In this document: in pieces, positions 8,018 to 17,198 of the stretch
Layout: each line of letters starts with the position of its first letter
Numbering within the stretch: position 1 is the first letter of the stretch
Origin: a bacterium
Lineage (GTDB): Bacteria > Spirochaetota > UBA4802 > UBA5550
Reading direction: 5' to 3'
Assembly (NCBI GenBank): GCA_024224995.1
Contig: JAAENB010001032.1
Location: 1-38,515, forward strand
DNA: 38,515 nucleotides
Notes under the pieces: model-generated
The model's input: the letters and a program-made list of their open reading frames with translations, nothing else
What the model was told of the DNA's origin: nothing
The model's database searches: none
Position numbers and translations under genes: made by a program

Positions 8018-8159
8018 ACGTAATTCGGAATGTAAATTCTGCCTGCGGGAGTGATGCCTCGGCAGGTTGTGAGGCTGTTTGAGCGGAGCGAGTTCCGAAC
8101 GTTCTGCAGAGGCATCACTCCCGCAGGCAGAATTTACATTCCGGGTACGATATACCCTA
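8018..8159 (-). repeat. Palindromic element PE, copy 2
   Basis: A perfect 35-bp inverted repeat (8026-8060 and 8109-8143) flanks the 42-nt core (8065-8106). It is the reverse orientation of copy 1 at 1510-1646. Relative to copy 1 the stem has two base substitutions and a 3-nt insertion, each matched on the opposite arm. It starts immediately after the stop codon of the minus-strand HD gene, so it is again at the sense 3' end of a gene. Together with 7882-8017, in which I see only the fusion-gene promoter candidate, it fills the gap between the two genes. Confidence 0.85.
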
Positions 8160-9479
8160 TTAAAGCCCATCCCACATCTCAACTGTCCATCGCTGCGTCT
8201 GGTATTGTTCCTGGGCCCCGGTAACAAGGGCAATGCAGAGGCTGCATATCTTCTGGAAAATAATTTTTCCTTCCTCCGTCCGTATCCCGGCTTTGGCCGG
8301 ATCATTTTCAACAGAAGCAAGCATTTTCGAAAAACGTTGTATCCGTTCGTACAGAGTAAGATAGTGAGGAATATATTTTTCGTCGGTACTGTCATCGGAA
8401 GGATTGAACTGGCCCCAAAAAGCACGGCTGCAAATTCCCGGAATACTGTATTCCAGAAGATTGATTACATCATTTTCAACATCGTTATCAACCGAACCGT
8501 CTTCATGCAAGCCCAGAACTGCAAAGGAGTCGAGATGATCGATAATAGTATCGAAATAGGAAGCAAGAAGAGCATTTTTTTCTATCAAAGCCATAATATC
8601 AACAAAAAATGACTCATCTTCAAGGGGTTCTTTTTGTTTGCTGTCGTCAGAGGAAGTTCGGAAACCGGTATATTTAGCCAGGATGGCGGGATCAACACCA
8701 GCGTCAATTAAAGCAGTAACAAAATAGATGATTCTTTTTTCATCCAGTTTTTCAACAAAATTCCTGTTTGTTCTTTTCATAATAGCAAGGATCCATTCAT
8801 GAAAAGGATTGTTGGAATCACTGAGAAGCCGTTTCAGTTTTACGGGAAGTGGATCCTGGTATTTTTTAGGATTTTTTACAACAACTTTGATCCTGTCGAG
8901 CATACTTTTAAGCACATGCCCGCTATAGGAAAAACTTCTCAGGTATCCAAAGGGCCCCTGCGAAGCCAGGAGGTCGGCAGCCTGAAGAGCCATAAGAACC
9001 ACCTGCCATTCCCGGGGAATGGTTGCGCTTTCGGACCTGTCTGAGTTGATGGAATGGGAGGCAACCATTGCAACAATAAGATCCCGGATATTTTCGGGAA
9101 TACGGACGTTTTCATCCCGGATGAGCTTTCCTTTTTCAAGTATTCTTTTTGCTTTTTCCGCTGATTTTTTCACGTGACTATGGTAAATATTTTCCCTCCA
9201 GATATCGTGGAGGATCGCGGCCATGGCGCCAACATCTCTTTTATCATCGGGAAAATTCAGAGCCCGGCTGATTTTTTGAAAAAAATAGAGCGTCATTTCC
9301 ACATGGGCCGAATCATGCCCTGGTTCGTGAGCCCCGGATTTGACTTTTTTGTCGAGGATTTTGCACGTTTCCCCGTGAAATTTTTTCAGCAGGGAGAGAA
9401 ATTCGGGAGTTCCGGGGTATATTAATGGCGCGTCCCCAAGAGGCAGTCTTATGATATTTTCCATTATTTCTGCAAGCAT
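8160..9479 (-). CDS. HD-domain metal-dependent phosphohydrolase
   Basis: 439 residues. The first 200 form an HD domain: His59 in HDSAHVEM, the HD pair at His91-Asp92 in AAILHDIW, His102, His142 in VASHSIN, and Asp169 in LQAADLLAS are in the expected order for a metal site. The family hydrolyses phosphate esters such as nucleotides; the substrate cannot be told. The remaining about 240 residues are helical, with no recognised domain. ATG at 9479 is used (AAGGAG 17 nt upstream, GAAAGAAG nearer); an ATG five codons on is possible. No signal peptide. The stop codon directly abuts palindromic element copy 2. Confidence 0.75.
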   Translation of the reverse strand: MLAEIMENIIRLPLGDAPLIYPGTPEFLSLLKKFHGETCKILDKKVKSGAHEPGHDSAHVEMTLYFFQKISRALNFPDDKRDVGAMAAILHDIWRENIYHSHVKKSAEKAKRILEKGKLIRDENVRIPENIRDLIVAMVASHSINSDRSESATIPREWQVVLMALQAADLLASQGPFGYLRSFSYSGHVLKSMLDRIKVVVKNPKKYQDPLPVKLKRLLSDSNNPFHEWILAIMKRTNRNFVEKLDEKRIIYFVTALIDAGVDPAILAKYTGFRTSSDDSKQKEPLEDESFFVDIMALIEKNALLASYFDTIIDHLDSFAVLGLHEDGSVDNDVENDVINLLEYSIPGICSRAFWGQFNPSDDSTDEKYIPHYLTLYERIQRFSKMLASVENDPAKAGIRTEEGKIIFQKICSLCIALVTGAQEQYQTQRWTVEMWDGL

Positions 9480-9603
9480 TGTTTAAACTTCTTTCACTCC
9501 TTATTTACGAACTGAGGAATACAAAAAAAACAGGTGTATAGGGGAAATCATTCTTAATTATGTCATAAATAAAATACAAAGTAAAGGATTTTTTTTTAGA
9601 AAT

Positions 9604-9632
9604 TTAACTGCAATTATCTTGACTCTTTATAT
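9604..9632 (+). promoter_or_regulatory. Possible promoter of the cheB-like gene
   Basis: TTAACT (9604-9609), a 17-nt spacer and TTATAT (9627-9632) would start transcription shortly before the ATG at 9658. A TTGACT at 9619-9624 has no good partner -10 box. Confidence 0.3.
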
Positions 9633-9657
9633 GGTAGACTGTCTTTTTGAAGAGAAG

Positions 9658-10260
9658 ATGACAGAAGAAACTAACGAAAAAAACAAGAACGGTGTTATTC
9701 GTGGTATCGTTGTTATAGGCTCCTCCAGCGGCGGACCCGGTGTTGTAGGGAAAATAATATCAGGGCTGCCGAAAACCTTCCCGCATCCCATTGTTGTCGT
9801 CCAGCATATGCCCGGCAACTTTACGAAGATCTTTGCTGAAAACCTGAACAGGCGCTGCCCGCTTACGGTAAAAGAAGTTGATAATGAAGAACCGCTGCGA
9901 TCCGGGTATTGCTATGTGGCAAAAGGCGACTGTGATATTGAGCTCACGGCAAATTATGTGATCCGGGTCAAAGAATCTTCAGGGGTATATGTACCATCAA
10001 TCGACAGGTTTATGCTCTCGGTAGCCCGGGTCTCGGCAGGCCTGGATACGGTCATTGGAGTAGTGCTTTCGGGAATGGGAAAAGACGGGGCGCAGGGATT
10101 ACTTGAAATAAAAAAAGCGAATGGATTTACCATCGCTCAGAATAAAGAGACATCAGTCATCTTTGGGATGCCCTTAAGGGCAATTGAACTGGATGCCGTG
10201 GTCGCCATACTGCCCATGGATGAGATAGCACAAACGATAATAGACCGGGTGTCTTTGTAA
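9658..10260 (+). CDS. cheB: Stand-alone CheB-type protein-glutamate methylesterase
   Basis: 200 residues from the ATG at 9658; the frame also extends 13 codons upstream to a TTG, but those codons overlap promoter-like sequence. The protein is only the CheB catalytic domain: Ser23 in IGSSSGGPG, His50 in VVQHMPGNF and Asp143 in LSGMGKDGAQG form the expected Ser-His-Asp triad. It would remove methyl groups from (or deamidate) chemoreceptor glutamates/glutamines. The usual N-terminal receiver domain is missing, so activity cannot be controlled by CheA phosphorylation in the classical way. It converges with a chemoreceptor gene (10263), with 2 bp between stop codons, which fits a functional pairing. 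Confidence 0.85.
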   Translation: MTEETNEKNKNGVIRGIVVIGSSSGGPGVVGKIISGLPKTFPHPIVVVQHMPGNFTKIFAENLNRRCPLTVKEVDNEEPLRSGYCYVAKGDCDIELTANYVIRVKESSGVYVPSIDRFMLSVARVSAGLDTVIGVVLSGMGKDGAQGLLEIKKANGFTIAQNKETSVIFGMPLRAIELDAVVAILPMDEIAQTIIDRVSL

Positions 10261-10262
10261 AT

Positions 10263-12032
10263 TTATATTTTAAATATTCCCACCTTCGACTGCAGGGTAT
10301 CGGCCATGGCAGCGATCTCTTCCGAGGTCGCGGCCATTTCTTCCGCGCCCGAAGCGTTTGTTTGCGTGAGTTCGTTTATGTCGGAAATTGAACCAACAAT
10401 CTCGCTTGCCGCTATCTTCTGTTCATCCGTAGAGGATTTGATCTGGTTTGAAAGATCCTTAACCCTGTCGGCTTCATTGTTGACAGAGTCATTCATTTGA
10501 TTCTGTTCATTCATAAACTCTTCGATCTTGTTCATCATCTCGTTAATATTATGAACTTCATTCATTATTGTTTGAATCTTCCCCATTGATTCATGAACAT
10601 TATCCATGCCCGTGTTGATCTCGTCATTATTTACTTTTATAAGCGAATCAATATCACCAATACTGCTGGCAGTCTGGTCTGCCAGTTTGGAGATCTCATC
10701 AGCAACAACAGCAAAGCCTCTACCCGCGTCCCCTGCCCTGGCCGATTCGATAGCCGCGTTTAATGATAGAAGGTTTATCTGGTCCGAAATATCGTTTATC
10801 ATCCCAATGATGTTTTTCATTTCATCGGAGCTGTCACCGATCTTTTTCATACTGCTGTTCATTTTCCCCAGTGATTCTTCTCCTGCCCTGGCATCATTAT
10901 TTATTCTTTCGGTCTGTTTTTTTGATTCAACAATGACCCCGCCCATATTTGAAATAATGCCGGAAAGTTCTTTCATGCGGCCCATGAGGGTATTTAATCC
11001 CTCTGACTGGTGCCCGGCCCCGGTAGCCACGTGTTCCATTCCCGCGGACATTTGCTCCACAGTCGCGGTAATCTCTTCCGCGGAAGTGGCCTGGGCCTGG
11101 GCATGCTCCGCCAGCTCACGTGAGGATTCGGCCATCATGCCCGATGAGTGTGCCAGCTGTATGGCAATAACATTCACATCATTTACCACTTCATGGATCT
11201 TTTCTATAAAGGAGTTGAAATTTTCAGCCACCTCTCCAATTTCATCCCTGGAATGTATATCAATTTTCGCCGTAAGATCCCGTTCTCCTTCGGATATGGT
11301 CTTAAGATTGCGCACGAGACTGTTGAGCGGCTTGCTGATGAATTTATTCGAGAAAAATCCCGATGCCAGGATGGAGATGAGAATACCAATGGCAAAGAAT
11401 ATAAAAGAAACGAACAGGTCCAATACAATTTCGCTGGTGTAATGATCTTCTTTATTTTTAATAATTTCTTTAAACTTATCAAGATAATAACCGGTCCCGA
11501 TTATCCAGTCGTATGGTTCAAAGTATTGAGAATAACTTCTTTTTGAGACGGGAATTTTCTCCCCTAATTTGGGAAATGAGTAATCGGAAAAACCTCCTCC
11601 TCCCATACCGGCCTTGATTATATGCTGTATAAAATAATTACCATCTTTATCTTTTTCATTAATCCTGATCTCTCCTTCCCTTTCGGGATGGTTGGGGTGG
11701 ACGAGCATTTTTCCTTTTGATGTATCTACCCAGAAATATCCTGTTTTTTCATACCGGAGTCCCCGGATAAGATCTCTTGCTTTTTTTTTCGCTCCTGCTT
11801 CAGTAAACTCTCCTTTCTTTTGCATTATATGAATACCTTTGAGCAGGGAAATAACATTTTCAACCTGGACCCTGACATGTTCATCATAATATTCCTGGTA
11901 TTCGTGGCTTAGTTCTTTGACTATATTATCCCGTTGTTCCAGAGACCGTACAATGTTGTATAATTGCAGAATGATTAACGCGCAAAGGCAGCTTACAATG
12001 GTTACTGCCATATTTTTGTTTCGTATTTTCAT
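10263..12032 (-). CDS. Methyl-accepting chemotaxis protein with a single Cache sensor
   Basis: 589 residues. A membrane helix at about 8-28, a periplasmic sCache_2-like sensor ([20 protein letters not shown], then [14 protein letters not shown]) and a second helix (about 205-230) are followed by a HAMP domain ([20 protein letters not shown]) and a long signalling coiled coil. The hairpin tip around [19 protein letters not shown] and [15 protein letters not shown] binds CheA and CheW in this family. There is no C-terminal NWETF-like tether for CheR/CheB. Cache domains of this kind usually bind small organic acids or amino acids; the ligand here is unknown. AAGGAAA precedes the ATG; the upstream alpha/beta hydrolase gene ends 13 bp before it, so the two are likely one operon. 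Confidence 0.92.
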   Translation of the reverse strand: MKIRNKNMAVTIVSCLCALIILQLYNIVRSLEQRDNIVKELSHEYQEYYDEHVRVQVENVISLLKGIHIMQKKGEFTEAGAKKKARDLIRGLRYEKTGYFWVDTSKGKMLVHPNHPEREGEIRINEKDKDGNYFIQHIIKAGMGGGGFSDYSFPKLGEKIPVSKRSYSQYFEPYDWIIGTGYYLDKFKEIIKNKEDHYTSEIVLDLFVSFIFFAIGILISILASGFFSNKFISKPLNSLVRNLKTISEGERDLTAKIDIHSRDEIGEVAENFNSFIEKIHEVVNDVNVIAIQLAHSSGMMAESSRELAEHAQAQATSAEEITATVEQMSAGMEHVATGAGHQSEGLNTLMGRMKELSGIISNMGGVIVESKKQTERINNDARAGEESLGKMNSSMKKIGDSSDEMKNIIGMINDISDQINLLSLNAAIESARAGDAGRGFAVVADEISKLADQTASSIGDIDSLIKVNNDEINTGMDNVHESMGKIQTIMNEVHNINEMMNKIEEFMNEQNQMNDSVNNEADRVKDLSNQIKSSTDEQKIAASEIVGSISDINELTQTNASGAEEMAATSEEIAAMADTLQSKVGIFKI

Positions 12033-12045
12033 AACAAGGTTTCCT

Positions 12046-12969
12046 TTATATCAGCTCATTTAAAAAATCCCGGTAATGACCGGCAGCCTCTTTTGGCCGT
12101 TCTATCATGGGAACATGGCCGCAATTTTTCATAATAACGGTTGTATGATTTTTAATCCCTTTTTCAAAGACCTTTACGCATGAAACATCAAGAACTCTGT
12201 CTTTGTCTCCCCAGAGAATAAGAGTAGGACATGAAATTTTATCGAGAAGCGGCTCAAGCGGGACAGGGGCGGCTCTAAGATCTTTCATTATTTTTTCATT
12301 AAAGGGTCTGTATTCAACCGCTCTTTCAGCAAGATATTTCTTTATGGCAGATGGGAGATCAGGGGGCACAACACAGACATAGCGCATTAAGCGGTCATAA
12401 TCTTCCACACTGCTTGCCACAAGAAGGTTTTTTCCTTTTGCCAGGTTAATCTGAAAATGGCTTTTTACCGGGGAAGTGACTCCACCGGCGTCAATAAGGG
12501 CCAGGGATAAGACTTTTTCCGGGTAGGCTGAAGCAAAATAACCCGTAAGATTTCCTCCCATTGAATTGCCTGCTATATGGAATTGTTTAAGTCCAATTTT
12601 TTCAGTGATTTCATTAAGCCTCCTGGCCTGGCTTTTGAGGTCATATTTCATGTTTTTGTTCCTGGTGCTTTCACCAAATCCGGGCAGGTCGGGGCAAATA
12701 ACCCGGAAAGAGGCAGTGAGGTGTTTGGCGAAACGGGTCCAGTTGTCTTTGTCTGCGGCATAGCCGTGAACCAGGAGAAGAGGCTCGCCCGTACCGCCTT
12801 CCAGGTACATGATGGAGTGATCCGATATTTTTATTGTATGCTCATCGAGGCCTGCTATTCCCCGTTCATAGGCTTTTCCAATGGAAAACAGCACACTTGA
12901 AGGCAGGAGGAAAAATACAATAATTATAACTACTAGAATTATACCGGTAATGGTAAAAAATCGCTTCAT
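12046..12969 (-). CDS. Membrane-anchored alpha/beta hydrolase
   Basis: 307 residues from the ATG at 12969, chosen because AAGGAG lies 6 nt upstream; the open frame extends 12 codons further to a TTG at 13005, which would place the ribosome binding site inside the gene. An N-terminal hydrophobic segment (about 5-25) acts as signal anchor. Fold marks: oxyanion sequence [12 protein letters not shown] (67-77), nucleophile elbow GNSMGG (Ser136), acid [11 protein letters not shown] (Asp255 or Asp257) and His284 in [11 protein letters not shown]. The family hydrolyses esters, amides or C-C bonds; the substrate is unknown. It is upstream of the chemoreceptor at 10263-12032 on the same strand, with 13 bp between, and divergent from the thioesterase gene. 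Confidence 0.85.
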   Translation of the reverse strand: MKRFFTITGIILVVIIIVFFLLPSSVLFSIGKAYERGIAGLDEHTIKISDHSIMYLEGGTGEPLLLVHGYAADKDNWTRFAKHLTASFRVICPDLPGFGESTRNKNMKYDLKSQARRLNEITEKIGLKQFHIAGNSMGGNLTGYFASAYPEKVLSLALIDAGGVTSPVKSHFQINLAKGKNLLVASSVEDYDRLMRYVCVVPPDLPSAIKKYLAERAVEYRPFNEKIMKDLRAAPVPLEPLLDKISCPTLILWGDKDRVLDVSCVKVFEKGIKNHTTVIMKNCGHVPMIERPKEAAGHYRDFLNELI

Positions 12970-13037
12970 AAGGACTCCTTGTGGGGCAATAACAGCATTA
13001 TTCAAGTTCCTATACTATTTGAATTTGTCAATACTTA

Positions 13038-13068
13038 TTGACTAAATATTTTATTTATGGTTTTATAT
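13038..13068 (+). promoter_or_regulatory. Promoter candidate of the thioesterase gene
   Basis: TTGACT at 13038-13043, followed after 17-19 nt by TTTTAT or TTATAT (13061-13068). It lies just before the strong ribosome binding site CGGAGG of the gene at 13088. Confidence 0.4.
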
Positions 13069-13087
13069 CACAAAATCGGAGGATATA

Positions 13088-13489
13088 ATGATATCAGAAA
13101 TAGAAATAAAAGTTCGCGGATATCACCTGGACATGTTTTCCCATGTAAACAATGCCCGGTACCTGGAATTCCTTGAAGAGGGCCGCTGGTCTCAATTCGA
13201 GGATATGAACCTGACTATGAAGACCTTTGCCGAAAAGGGGGTTTCCATGGTTGTGGCGAATATTAATATCAGCTATAAATACCCTGCCGGAGTTGGATCG
13301 GAGCTTATTGTGCGGACAGAGTTCAAGGAACTGAGAAATACAAGCGGTCTCATAGAGCAAAAAGTATTTCTTAAAGGCTCGGAAATTCTGGTTATAGACG
13401 CCGAAATCACGGTTGTTTTTATCGGTCTAAAGACCGGGAAACCGGCGGTTATTGACGATGAATTCAGGAAGATGTTTGATATAAAGTGA
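13088..13489 (+). CDS. Acyl-CoA thioesterase, 4HBT/YbgC-like hotdog fold
   Basis: 133 residues, the usual length of a single hotdog domain. The family's active-site segment is clear: Asp15 in YHLDMFSHVNNARYLEFLEE, with the HVNNARYL sequence and acidic residues of the central helix. The following strands (VVANINISYKYPAG, ELIVRTEF, EQKVFLKG) fit the fold. It would hydrolyse acyl-CoA or acyl-ACP thioesters in the cytoplasm; the chain-length preference is unknown. It has a CGGAGG ribosome binding site and is divergent from the alpha/beta hydrolase gene, so the two may share a regulatory region. Confidence 0.85.
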   Translation: MISEIEIKVRGYHLDMFSHVNNARYLEFLEEGRWSQFEDMNLTMKTFAEKGVSMVVANINISYKYPAGVGSELIVRTEFKELRNTSGLIEQKVFLKGSEILVIDAEITVVFIGLKTGKPAVIDDEFRKMFDIK

Positions 13490-13501
13490 TATATAATGTA
13501 T

Positions 13502-13531
13502 TTGACATTCACTGTATCTTAGTTGTATACT
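13502..13531 (+). promoter_or_regulatory. Strong sigma70-like promoter abutting the start codon (leaderless type)
   Basis: TTGACA (13502-13507), an 18-nt spacer and TATACT (13526-13531). Only 10 nt separate the -10 box from the ATG at 13542, so transcription should begin within a few bases of the start codon. No ribosome binding site fits. Confidence 0.65.
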
Positions 13532-13541
13532 CATATATGCT

Positions 13542-15617
13542 ATGAATAAACCGCTATCAACAACAGGTATACTGATCTTTATATTCCTTTACCCGGGAGC
13601 ATTGTTCAGTGTGCCCGGGACAATATTTACCAGCGGGTTTAACGAACAATCCATACAGAACAAGATCGAAATATTAGAAGACCCCGAGGGCGTATATACA
13701 ATAAAAGATTTTATCGTGAAGAATAATATTTCCGGGTTTGAGCGCAATACAAAAAATATCACCTCATTTGGCTATTCCAGCTCGGTATACTGGCTCAGGT
13801 TTACCGTGGAAAATAACCGCGGCAATATGGATGAGTTTTATTTGAAATTCGGATACCCGCACCTGGATTATATCGATTTTTATTTTCCCGGCATAAACAA
13901 TGACTACATACAGTACACGACCGGTGACACCCTGCCTTTTAAGCAGCGAATGCTTACCAATAAAACGTTTATCTTCAAACTGAATATTCCTGCGGGAAAG
14001 CAAAAAACCTATTATCTCAGGCTGGAATCAAAGGGTTCAATCCGGTTTCCTCTTTCAATTATCACAAGAGAGTATTATATTCACAATGATCATAATGACC
14101 AGGCAGCTATTGGCATATATTTTGGAATTCTTCTTTTGATCATCATATACAATCTTTTTCTGTTTACTTCAATACGAGAAAAAATTTATCTCTATTATAT
14201 TCTTCATGTTCTGTTTATCGCGCTGCACCAGGCAAAGTACTTTGGCACGGCCTTTGAATACCTCTGGCCCGGAATACCGCTGTTGAATAACACAATAGAT
14301 ATATTTTCAGGAGCCCAGATTTTTATGTGGCTGGGACTGTTCCTTAAAGAATTCCTGAATACGAAAGAAAACACGCCAAAACTCAATACGGTACTCTCGG
14401 GGTTTATCATTATTCAAGGAGTCTTTTCGTTCACAGTATTTGTGGTTCCAAGAACATATATTTTACATTTAAGTTCAATACTTCCAATACTGGTGATCCT
14501 GTGCGCTTTGATTATTGGTTTTGTCTGCTTAAAAAAAGGAGTACGCCAGGCCAGGTATTTTCTCCTTGCATGGACAGCAGCGCTGGGCGGAACAATATTG
14601 CTAACCGCGCATCGTCTTGGATTATTGCCCATGGTTCCCGTAACACAATACGGTGTTCAGATTGGAATAATCCTTAATGCCATTCTTCTTTCTTTTGGAC
14701 TGGCCGACAGGATCAATGTCATGAAAGCCAAACTGGAGGATCTGAATATCAATCTTGAGAATAAAGTAGAAGAGAGAACAAACGAGCTCCTGGCAACAAA
14801 AGAAGAAGTTGAATCAATGAATGATTATTTGAAAGAAACAAATGACGAGCTGATTTACGCCCGGAATGTTGCCGAACGGGATATGCGGATGGCCATCAAT
14901 GTTCAGCTGAATTTTCTCCCCAAAAATCCCCCCATAGCGGAACAATGGGATATAGCATTCGCTTTTAAACCAATGGCCGGAGTATCCGGTGATTTTTATG
15001 ATTTTTTTGAGTTTAAAAAGACCCTGCATGGGGCCGCCATATTTGATGTCTCGGGACACGGAATCGCTTCGGGCCTGGTAACCATGATTGCCAGGTCTAT
15101 TATTTACCGTTGTTTTAAAGCGGGTCTCGCAGACCCCCTGGAAACGGTTATCTCCAGGATCAATAATGAACTACAGAACGAGATCGGTTTTGTTGATAAC
15201 TATCTAACGGGGATACTGCTGCGGATGAGTGAAAACCGTATTGAATACATCAACGCTGCCCATCCCGATCCCATTCTCAAACGAAAAAATGAAGTAACGC
15301 AAATACTGGATAAAGAGGGCGTATCAACAGCCGGCGCTTTCCTGGGGGTTATGGGGTTTTATTATAACTATGAAGCCCTGACCATTTCTGTCCAAAAGGA
15401 TGATTGTATACTGATTTATACGGACGGCATTTTGGAAGAACGGAATAGATATAATGAGCAATTCGGAACAAACAGGCTGCTTGAATCGCTTAATAAGGCA
15501 CCGGGCGGGTCCTCAAACGAGGTCCTTGATTCCGTAATGAGTGACTTTTATTCTTTTACCGGAAGAAGAGAAAATTTTTCAGATGATATAACTCTTATTG
15601 TAATAAAAAAGAAGTAG
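13542..15617 (+). CDS. 7TM sensor (7TMR-DISM type) with SpoIIE/PP2C serine phosphatase output
   Basis: 691 residues. A signal peptide (about 1-25) leads to a beta-rich extracellular domain of the 7TMR-DISMED2 type (about 30-165, SSVYWLRFTVENN and PHLDYIDFYFPG are typical), then seven membrane helices (about 185-390), a coiled coil (about 395-460) and a PP2C-type SpoIIE domain to the end. Metal-binding motifs of the phosphatase are intact: GVSGDFYDFF, FDVSGHGIASGL, LIYTDGILEE and FSDDITLIV. It should dephosphorylate a STAS anti-sigma-factor antagonist at the inner membrane face in response to an external signal, possibly a carbohydrate. Another PP2C gene follows 11 bp later. Its promoter would give an almost leaderless mRNA. 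Confidence 0.92.
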   Translation: MNKPLSTTGILIFIFLYPGALFSVPGTIFTSGFNEQSIQNKIEILEDPEGVYTIKDFIVKNNISGFERNTKNITSFGYSSSVYWLRFTVENNRGNMDEFYLKFGYPHLDYIDFYFPGINNDYIQYTTGDTLPFKQRMLTNKTFIFKLNIPAGKQKTYYLRLESKGSIRFPLSIITREYYIHNDHNDQAAIGIYFGILLLIIIYNLFLFTSIREKIYLYYILHVLFIALHQAKYFGTAFEYLWPGIPLLNNTIDIFSGAQIFMWLGLFLKEFLNTKENTPKLNTVLSGFIIIQGVFSFTVFVVPRTYILHLSSILPILVILCALIIGFVCLKKGVRQARYFLLAWTAALGGTILLTAHRLGLLPMVPVTQYGVQIGIILNAILLSFGLADRINVMKAKLEDLNINLENKVEERTNELLATKEEVESMNDYLKETNDELIYARNVAERDMRMAINVQLNFLPKNPPIAEQWDIAFAFKPMAGVSGDFYDFFEFKKTLHGAAIFDVSGHGIASGLVTMIARSIIYRCFKAGLADPLETVISRINNELQNEIGFVDNYLTGILLRMSENRIEYINAAHPDPILKRKNEVTQILDKEGVSTAGAFLGVMGFYYNYEALTISVQKDDCILIYTDGILEERNRYNEQFGTNRLLESLNKAPGGSSNEVLDSVMSDFYSFTGRRENFSDDITLIVIKKK

Positions 15618-15628
15618 GCGGTAGTGCT

Positions 15629-17053
15629 ATGTTAAATGTTTATAACGAAGAAATAAATCAATTATTAAACAAAAAAAGGCTTAAATTCCCCGGTTACCTG
15701 GAAGAATTATTTTCCGATGATTACTATATCAATTCCATTAAAACCGTAAGACTGGCCCTTGTCCTGGCCCTGGTATTATACATATCCTTTGGTATTCGGG
15801 ATCATTTTGTTTCCGCGGATTTTGTCTACTATACATTTTTAATCCGGTACGCGGTTTTATGTCCTATGATTCTCGCGGTTCTGGGTTTTTCTTTTTTGCC
15901 GTCTTTTAAAAAAGTTATGCAGATTGTGGTGAGCTCTGTTACCGTGCTTGTGGGCCTGGGAACGGCCGTTATGACGATATTAGATGTTTCACATTTTATT
16001 GGTGTTGCCCTGCTTATAATCGTATGCTTTACGCTGTTTAAATTACGATTAATAGCGGCATGTATTGCATGCCTGCTTGTTATTGCCGGGTATGATGGAG
16101 CTGTTATATCTTTTAATGGCATACCGCGCTCTCCTGACGCGATAAAGACTTTTATTAGTAATAACTTTTTTTTAGCAGCATCATACGTCATCGGAATGTT
16201 CTTGTGCTATTCCATTGAACTGTTTTCACGGAAAGATTTCCTGCGAAGGCTCATTATTGTAGAAAAACAGGAAGAGCTTGAAATTGAAAAAAACCGGCTC
16301 AAAGAAAGAAATGAAATAATTGAAAAAGACCTGCTAACTGCCCGGAATATACAGCAGCAAATAATTCCCAGTACCAATCCAAACAAAAATATTGCTTCAT
16401 TTTTTCAGCCAATGGAGCCAATAGGCGGAGATTTTTATGATTTTCTAAAATTCAGGGAACCGGAACTCATTGGAATTTTTCTGAGCGATGTTTCCGGGCA
16501 TGGACTCTCAGCGGCACTGATTACGGCAATGCTCAAAAGTATTATTCTCAGTTCCAGCCGGTATAAAACCGATCCCGCGGCGTTGCTGGCGCATTTAAAT
16601 GACATGCTGACGGATGAAACAGATGAAAATTTTATAACCGCTTTTTATGGGATCTATAATTCCGAAACCAGGGTACTCACCTATTCCAATGCCGGGCATA
16701 ACCCTCCTTTTATTATTACAAACGGGGAAGTGGAGCGACTTGAAGTCAATAACGGCATTCCACTGGCAATATTCGGGAATGAGGATATCCCTGAGAGCAA
16801 GAAATATATTAATCTGGAAAAAACACTGCCTGCGGGCACTAAGCTTCTTCTGTATACAGACGGTTTAACGGAAGCTGCCAGGAACGATGACCCTCATTAT
16901 CAATTTGAAGAAGTTATTGATGATGTACTCATAAAAAACAAGTCCCTGGAGCCTCAGGATTTTATTGAAGAACTCTACCGGGAACTGGTGGCGTATACCG
17001 GGAAAAAGAGTTTTAAAGACGATATTTGTATCGTCTGCATGGATGTTGAGTGA
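15629..17053 (+). CDS. Six-helix membrane protein with SpoIIE/PP2C serine phosphatase domain
   Basis: 474 residues. Residues about 38-210 form six membrane helices with short loops and no large extracellular domain; a coiled coil (about 212-245) leads to a PP2C/SpoIIE domain. Motifs: PIGGDFYDFLKF, LSDVSGHGLSAAL, SNAGHNPPF, LLYTDGLTEA and FKDDICIVC, all with the metal-binding aspartates. Compared with the upstream sensor at 13542 it lacks the extracellular sensory domain, so it may respond to membrane state or through a partner. It lies 11 bp after the upstream phosphatase gene and is almost certainly co-transcribed with it, giving two phosphatases of different sensory input in one operon. It converges on a chemoreceptor gene. 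Confidence 0.9.
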   Translation: MLNVYNEEINQLLNKKRLKFPGYLEELFSDDYYINSIKTVRLALVLALVLYISFGIRDHFVSADFVYYTFLIRYAVLCPMILAVLGFSFLPSFKKVMQIVVSSVTVLVGLGTAVMTILDVSHFIGVALLIIVCFTLFKLRLIAACIACLLVIAGYDGAVISFNGIPRSPDAIKTFISNNFFLAASYVIGMFLCYSIELFSRKDFLRRLIIVEKQEELEIEKNRLKERNEIIEKDLLTARNIQQQIIPSTNPNKNIASFFQPMEPIGGDFYDFLKFREPELIGIFLSDVSGHGLSAALITAMLKSIILSSSRYKTDPAALLAHLNDMLTDETDENFITAFYGIYNSETRVLTYSNAGHNPPFIITNGEVERLEVNNGIPLAIFGNEDIPESKKYINLEKTLPAGTKLLLYTDGLTEAARNDDPHYQFEEVIDDVLIKNKSLEPQDFIEELYRELVAYTGKKSFKDDICIVCMDVE

Positions 17054-17095
17054 CCCTTTTCCCGGCATCGGAATAACATCCCCCCGGAAACCAAT

Positions 17096-17161
17096 CCGTA
17101 AAGGCGTTGCATGCAACGTCTCTCCCTCGCAGAAACCAGCCCTATTTAAAAAGAGTTTCTT
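17096..17161 (-). repeat. Dispersed palindromic repeat, REP-like, copy A
   Basis: The perfect palindrome CGTTGCATGCAACG (17105-17118) lies in a segment that matches 37709-37793 on the opposite strand. In minus-strand order both have AAGAAnnTCTTTTT, AATAGGG, GGTTTC, a purine-rich run, then GAGACGTTGCRTGCAACGCC and TTTACGG. Palindromes of this kind are widespread in bacteria and are often attributed to REP-associated tyrosine transposases; no such transposase is in the window. It occupies the 145-bp gap between two convergent genes. Confidence 0.6.
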
Positions 17162-17198
17162 AACAGTGCGGACCCGGCTTTATCGCCAAAAGAAATCC

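Noticed and set aside
9619..9657. TTG start for the CheB-like protein
   Set aside because: The TTG lies in promoter-like sequence and the added 13 residues are not part of the CheB fold; ATG at 9658 is preferred.
10606..11442. 278-codon open frame on the plus strand opposite the chemoreceptor gene
   Set aside because: It is Ser/Ile/Phe-rich, has no ribosome binding site and is the antisense shadow of the conserved coiled-coil signalling domain.
12970..13005. TTG start of the alpha/beta hydrolase
   Set aside because: An ATG with AAGGAG at the right distance and a standard signal-anchor sequence follows at 12969.
17096..17161. CRISPR-like repeat
   Set aside because: The repeat copies are few, dispersed and not separated by uniform spacers.
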